In this document: positions 59,501-64,000 of the stretch, in pieces
How the letters are laid out: each line of letters opens with the position of its first letter
Numbering within the stretch: position 1 is the first letter of the stretch
Assembly (NCBI GenBank): GCA_964036155.1
Contig: OZ038423.1
Location: 56,745,249 to 56,809,248, forward strand
Reading direction: 5' to 3'
DNA: 64,000 bases
Source: Diploscapter coronatus
Lineage: Eukaryota; Nematoda; Chromadorea; Rhabditida; Rhabditidae
The notes under the pieces: model-generated
Databases searched by the model: none
What the model was told of the DNA's origin: nothing
Seen by the model: only the letters and a program-made list of their open reading frames with translations
Program-made: the position numbers and the translations under genes

Positions 59501-60201
59501 GGCAACGAACAGAATGTCAAACCGACTGATTTTCGGAGAGAGGTAAAAATTCCGAAATCGTGAAAATTACAAATTTCCAATTTTCAGAACAAAGAGCTCG
59601 GAAAATTGACTTCCTTCATTTCTGGCTTCCCGATCGGCAGGGACACTGTAGCGACCGCGTGCTTGGCGAAATTCGAAACCTCCAGTGGGGTCGAGCAAAG
59701 GCTGATTTTCAAGGAGAAACTACTCGATGATGCTTGTGGCATTGACATGGTTGAATATTTTCCTATTTATTTTAAAAATGTCATTTCATTTCTCCCTTCT
59801 ACTTCCATGTGAAGGGCCTTTAAAATGATGATAAAATTGATTTTTCTCGAATTTAGACAATTTTTATCAAGCTTCTTTGAAGAGAAATATTGAAAATGAT
59901 AAAACTGATTTCTTAAGGAAAGTTAAATGAAACGTCCTATCTTCATTTTACTTTCAAGAAAAAATAGGATTTTTCTAAAATATCACAAATTGATAAAGTT
60001 TTTCAGGACGATGAATCCTTCGAAGGCTGTACTTCCGGTCAACTTCAAGTGCGGGGTTGGCGAGCGTGTGCGATCTCGTCGAAGGCAAGGCAGCTGACCG
60101 TCTTTCGACTGAACGAACCACCCTCCCCAGTGCAAATCAACCAAAGGCACAGCGGCGTGTTCATGGAGAGGAAATTTTTTGACAAATCGTCGACTTTCTA
60201 A
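53597..60201 (+). CDS. emb-30: Anaphase-promoting complex subunit 4 (APC4 / EMB-30)
   Basis: Twenty-five exons from 53597 (MSTTIKLKSS) to TAA at 60201 encode 909 residues with unbroken phase. APC4 is a scaffold of the anaphase-promoting ubiquitin ligase; EMB-30 is needed for metaphase-anaphase transition in C. elegans. N-terminal WD-like blades include FALCSQAGLIALGSQKGIVE and LEFCPDGEALIAATNDGLYH. The helical APC4 long domain includes LTNSFMQLERIFEAVKKHWE and ANLRNLSNLIRWLNTMPLLY, followed by YVIYAFVRDPELKQFYDLA. The C-terminal WRACAISSKARQLTVFRLNE corresponds to human FRKVSCVLSSNLRHVRVFEM. Human APC4 has 808 residues and C. elegans EMB-30 somewhat over 1,000 (recall). Intron 57655-57750 has a GC donor. 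Introns 3 and 21 carry a shared repeat. AATAAA lies at 60472. Confidence 0.93.
54465..54547 (+). repeat. Dispersed repeat copy in APC4 intron 3
   Basis: This copy contains AGACTCAATAAATATACGGG, then GGTAGGTCGCAGAGG and CTGACATAAGT. The complement of the same string, with small changes, occurs in another intron of the same gene (58935-59120). Confidence 0.7.
57655..57750 (+). other. emb-30: GC-AG intron in emb-30
   Basis: Exon 15 ends GAATTGATAAGG and the intron starts GCAAGGAGTT and ends CGATTTCAG. The join is phase 0 (DELIR to YVIYAFVRD). The next GT (in GGAGTTTTG) would break frame. Confidence 0.82.
58935..59120 (-). repeat. Second copy of the dispersed repeat in APC4 intron 21, opposite orientation
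   Basis: ACTTATGTCAG, CCTCTGCGACCTACC and CCGTATATTTATTGTCTGGC are complements of the 54465-54547 copy. The CGACCTACC block appears twice here, so this copy is either partly duplicated or closer to full length. Confidence 0.7.
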
Positions 60202-61591
60202 TTCTAGGATTTTTTTTTTAAAATTTGTTCTTCAACTTATCTCTGACTTTACCTAAATCGACGCTTAAATCTTATAAGCTTTTTGATAAATCGTCGACTT
60301 TTAGAGATTTTTTATCTTTCTTTGACCTGTTTTCGATCTTCCCTAATTTTATCTTCAAAAGATGCTTGTTTTTGACAATTACTCTACTTTTGAAAGAAAA
60401 ACTAATTTATTTTTCGATCTCAAACTATCCTTATTTCGAAAAAATGCGAAGGTAACTACAACTTTAAACGGGAATAAATTCTGTATACAGTATCGAGCAA
60501 AAGCATCTCACATTTTGCATAGTGGCTAATTAAGACACCTGCTATGCGGATGGTACATGAAGTGTTGTATCGGTCAAATGAAACGACAGTTTGTGTGTTG
60601 AAAAAATGGAGAAAAAACGAGAGACGCAGAGGAAACTGCGTACTACTCTTTCTATTTCTCCCCGCTAACCCTTTTTCTGTACTCTAGCCTCCTTTGCGCA
60701 TAGTCGTGACGCGCATTTTTCGCAAGGCGCCCTCTAACATACGAACTATCGCTTCATTTGACCGATACAATAATTCATGCACCATCCGTATAGGTCTTAA
60801 TCACTATGCAAAATATGAAATATTTCTATTGGTATTGTATATCACCTGAAATTCGAATATAATTCCTTATAACACGATAAGAACGGCTTTGAATAGCAGG
60901 ATAACTTATCTTTATCTTTCATATTTTACTATTTCTTTTGAGTTTGCTCTCACCGTGATGAGAGATAGTGGGGTTACAATAGGGTGAAAGATAGAGGGGA
61001 GGGCAAGAATGAAATAGCACGGCAAAGAGAAAAGTGCGGGTATGTGCAGGTGCAAACATTATACCCTCCTTATACCCGCATTTTATCGATTGCTCCCTTA
61101 TTTCACTACATTTTTCGTGAATTTTACATTTTCATATTTCGCATACTTAGGGCTCTCAAGCTCCGTCCCTTTGCAAAAAAAATCAAAAAATAGTCGCACA
61201 TAACCACGCACAAGCGATATTTCGTTTGAGAAAATGTATTCATTTTGAGTGACGCATTTTTGCTATTTTTCGGTCAGAAAATTTCCTTTTTTCTTCACAG
61301 AACACTTATTTAAAATCCAGATCATCTTTTATGTGCAAAGATTTATGCAAGAATGAGACTTGGCATATCCACTTGAGGGCCCTACGCATACTGTCAAGAG
61401 CTGACTATTGTGCGTATTTCATTAAAAATGCGCATTACAGTTGAACTTTTCCTCTTGTGTTCCTCTGTGCGCTCGGCGCATTAGCCAGCTCTCTCGAAGG
61501 TCTTTCCCACTCAATCCATAGTCACGCAACCAAAGAAAACTTCACAAGTCATGATTTAAGAAAGTGAACTTTGAAAATGCGATCCTTTTAG
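60202..61591. other. Intergenic region with foldback transposon
   Basis: The 1.4-kb spacer between two plus-strand genes holds the APC4 3'UTR, the Tc1/mariner-like foldback element at 60486-60840, and the promoter of the BED-finger gene. Near-random AT-rich and purine-rich DNA makes up the rest. Confidence 0.5.
60486..60840. mobile_element. Tc1/mariner-like foldback MITE, about 355 bp
   Basis: Long imperfect terminal inverted repeats of about 110 bp meet around a ~130-bp core. Left: TACAGTATCGAGCAAAAG, then ATTTTGCATAGTG, CGGATGGTACATGAA and TTGTATCGGTCAAATGAA. The complement of the right side gives TACAATACC, ATTTTGCATAGTG, CGGATGGTGCATGAA and TTGTATCGGTCAAATGAA. Termini of the TACAGT...CAAAAG kind and TA at both ends fit Tc1/mariner. 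No ORF is present. Confidence 0.82.
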
Positions 61592-63117
61592 ATGTTCAAA
61601 ATCGAAGTTGAAGAGGAAGAAAATTTGTTGGACGGGCAAATTCCGGAACAAATCCCGAATGATGCGATTTGGCAGATGCTGTTTGAGAAAGAGAATGAAC
61701 AGGTACTTTAAGTTTTTAAAATGTATTATTTTTGGAGAAGATCACTTTTACAAAGTACCACATTTTTGTAGAATACCCTACTTCCAGGTCGGCATCTTCG
61801 TGGGAAACGATCATTCTCTCCCGAACGAACCATCCACTTCCCAAAACGGAGCAGAAGATGTGAAGGGCCTGAGAGACATCATGCAGAAATATGGAATGGT
61901 AAAAAATACTAAAAACTGAACTGATTTGGTCTTTCAGGTTGATGAATCTGGAAAGAGTATCTCGGAACAGGGTCCTTTCGTATCGGTTCTCACTTGCAGT
62001 GCCGAAGTTCAGAAGTGGATGCAGAGGACGAGAGATGAAGAGAGGATGAGGGTAATTTAAGTTTTTTTTTTTTTTAATTTTATTCGGAAGTTTTTTACTT
62101 GATCATAACTGAAACTATCTGAAGAATATTAGAAAAATCTTAAAATTTGAACAAACCTCAATTTATTCGAATTACCTGAATTTTCAGTTCATCTGTACCT
62201 CCCCTTGCGGTATCACAGGCTTTTCGAAGGTCTATTTCGATCCGAATGGAGACGTCAAGCCGACTTTGGAATTCCAAACTATCTACATCAAGTGCAACCA
62301 TGCCAATCCCGAATGCAACGCGGTTCTGTCGAATAAGGGAAAGGGAGGAAGACATATTAGGTAACTTTATTGTTTGAGACTCTTATAGAAAAACGTCAAG
62401 AAATTCTATAAAAGGAAAGTTTTCCAAATGTTCTTTTCTAGCAGATTTTTGTATTCTTGATAATTGCTCTTAAACGTCTAGATATCCAGAAAAAATGATT
62501 TTGTCTTTTCTTAAACTCGTAAATTATAAAACTTCAGTGATCACCGCAGAAGGCACCAGAAGAAAGATGGAATTGAAGAAGGACCAAAGGAAGTGAAAGA
62601 ACCCAAAGCCAAAACGCCTAAACCTTCTCAAAAGTCTTCCAAGAGAAGAGGCATGACGAAAAATGAGGTATTCGACAAATTTTATAGGACCAAAGAAACC
62701 ACGATCAATTTTAGGTAGAAGATGAATTGACAAGGGTCCTGGGTCAATACGTGGTCGAAAGCGGGTGCTCGATCGACGATCTGTACACTGATGCGTTCAT
62801 CAAACTCGTCAGGGATTTAATGCAATTGGGGTATTCTTGCTCTTTCTTCACAATTGTTAAATCCCAAGAAATCAAAATATCAAAATAGCGCAGAAAATGA
62901 ACTATACATAGCATTCCTCATAAAATTTTACATTACGATATGTTGAAAGAAAGTTCGTAGTTTATAGAATTTTCCAAAGTATAATTTCAGAGCCGAACTC
63001 GGAGGACCGATATCCGAAGACGACTTCCCCACCGAGGAAGAGCTTCAGCAGGCCATCGAAGAAATGCAAGCGGCGGATAGCGTAAAGAAGATCAAGACTG
63101 AGGAGGATTCAGAATAA
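61592..63117 (+). CDS. BED-type zinc-finger protein with hAT-transposase-like C-terminal segment
   Basis: Seven exons (61592-61702, 61788-61898, 61938-62051, 62188-62360, 62538-62667, 62715-62830, 62991-63117) encode 293 residues. The ATG follows TTTTAG directly, as at a trans-splice site. The acidic N-terminus (KIEVEEEENLLDGQ) is followed by a BED-like finger at about residues 150-178: IKCNHANPECNAVL, then GGRHISDHRRRHQ, that is C-x6-C with HxxxH/HxxxH. A Lys/Pro-rich linker leads to LTRVLGQYVVESGCSIDDLY, then FIKLVRDLM, which resembles the segment just after the BED finger in hAT transposases (...ivesglPFs.ve...F..Ll). The catalytic domain is absent. It may be a domesticated transposase fragment acting as a DNA-binding protein; function unknown. 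AATAAA lies at 63380. Confidence 0.72.
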
Positions 63118-63434
63118 GTTGTTACTGAGGAAACTCAAATCATCAGTCCTGAAATATATTGTGATATAATTTTGAAAAAGCTCGAGAAAATTCCTTTTCA
63201 ACTATTTTAGTTACTTGATGATTTGATATTTTCAAGTTGTTTTGCAAAGAAACCACTCCGAGGCTTTCACCGCCATTTAAATTCATATTTTAGATTTTTT
63301 TTGTAAATTTCTTTTGTGCAATACTCTCAGGAATTTCGAAGTTTATTCAAAGCGAACATATCATAAGGTATTCAAGAACAATAAACTATTACATTTTACA
63401 TACGTAAGTGCCCCGAGTTGAGAACTGAGAATAT
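63118..63434. other. Convergent 3' spacer
   Basis: This AT-rich spacer lies between the BED-finger gene (+) and the nuclear receptor gene (-). It has AATAAA on the plus strand at 63380-63385 and no other recognisable feature. Confidence 0.45.
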
Positions 63435-64000
63435 CTAAAAGTACGAAAAATCGGGGTAGCTCCGTGAGATTTCCATCGTGAACGGATGAGGCTGCATCAG
63501 CTCAAAGGTCTCGATGGTACAAAGTGTTTCGCGCTTGAAAGCGGCTACTTTCTAAAAAAAAAGTAGCATCAAATCAATTAAGTTTAAACAAAAAAGACTG
63601 GCTCTGCATCACGAAATTGTCCAAATTAACTAAGCCTCGTCTTATTCTAATATCAGATCAACTAATATAGGGTGTTATATTTCAAATCAACTAACTAAAA
63701 CTAAAATAAGACGAATTAGCATAAAAATACCTGCACATTACAGATCCTGAGCAAGATATCAGCAAATCTTGTAGCCGCTTCAACTTGATCAGACATTTTC
63801 TCTTGTAAATGTCGTCGAAGACAATCGAGTAAACGTTTCCGCTTAGCCGCGATTAATTGATGAGCGTGATTTGTTAGGGATAGACAGTCTGAAAATATGT
63901 AACCACATTTTTCAAACCTAATGCCATAAAATTCAGCAATGATACAAAGCATAACACGAATGAATGAGTGCATCAAACAGTCATAAATACACAGAGAATA
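63435..64000 (-). CDS. Nuclear hormone receptor, C-terminal part of ligand-binding domain (5' part outside window)
   Basis: Two terminal exons are visible, 63731-63888 and 63435-63551, read on the minus strand. They give HQLIAAKRKRLLDCLRRHLQ, ATRFADILLRICNVQ, then KVAAFKRETLCTIETFELMQ and the end PHPFTMEISRSYPDFSYF. This matches helices 9-12 of nuclear receptor ligand-binding domains (the R-x-x-x-LL-R-I..L segment and a terminal helix). The exon at 63731 starts in phase 1, and no in-phase upstream exon was found before 64000, so the intron probably continues past the edge. I cannot name the receptor; the nematode NHR family is very large. Confidence 0.68.

Noticed and set aside
1..64000. CRISPR arrays, bacterial-type operons, prophage or viral genes
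   Set aside because: Intron density, splice signals and gene content are wholly nematode nuclear. No direct-repeat/spacer array or viral core gene was seen.
63889..64000. Additional nuclear-receptor exon just inside the right edge
   Set aside because: The only frame compatible with the next exon meets a TGA before any acceptor.

Overview
The window is nuclear DNA from a rhabditid nematode, probably Caenorhabditis or a close relative but not recognisably C. elegans. Genes are broken by many short AT-rich introns ending in a TTTTCAG-type acceptor. The starts of rpl-6 and of a BED-finger gene sit directly on such acceptors, as expected with spliced-leader addition. Nematode-specific families (ground-like, insulin/EGF-receptor L-domain) lie next to conserved eukaryotic genes. 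I traced splice sites by hand and checked reading-frame phase across every junction; most models close exactly. Symbols are given by homology.

Layout. 1-2216 (-): eIF3 subunit E, running off the left edge. 2611-3952 (+): NAA80-type actin N-terminal acetyltransferase, divergent from it. 4294-5491 (-): secreted ground-like protein. 6469-15411 (-): UPF2/smg-3 in 29 exons. 16240-17735 (-): unc-119. 20707-25545 (-): PHF12-type PHD/FHA protein. About 26.1-26.6 kb (-): weak small gene. 26862-28495 (+): receptor-L-domain protein. 28.5-37.5 kb: 9-kb gene desert with a degenerate repeat, a possible decayed L-domain copy and a GATA-site cluster. 37548-39274 (+): PABIR/FAM122-type PP2A-B55 inhibitor. 41516-44671 (+): VGLUT-like SLC17 transporter. 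45501-46668 (-): AT-rich kelch protein. 47935-49855 (-): rpl-6 (eL6). 50558-52988 (+): DUSP11/PIR-1 RNA phosphatase. 53597-60201 (+): APC4/emb-30 in 25 exons. 61592-63117 (+): BED-finger protein with a hAT-like tail. 63435-64000 (-): 3' end of a nuclear hormone receptor.

The genes do not form one pathway. Translation (eIF3E, eL6), RNA surveillance and RNA 5'-end processing (UPF2, PIR-1), mitotic control (PP2A-B55 inhibitor, APC4) and chromatin or transcription (PHF12, NHR, BED protein) are represented. I see no clear operon: same-strand neighbours are about 600 bp or more apart. Two non-autonomous transposons are well defined: a 140-bp hAT-like MITE with a perfect 8-bp target duplication, and a ~355-bp Tc1/mariner-like foldback element.

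I found no tRNA, rRNA, CRISPR array, bacterial insert or viral gene, and nothing that amounts to a new biological system. The items most worth checking are the PABIR homologue, the SLC17 protein that lacks several VGLUT substrate residues, the hAT-related BED gene, two GC-AG introns and the transposon remnants.
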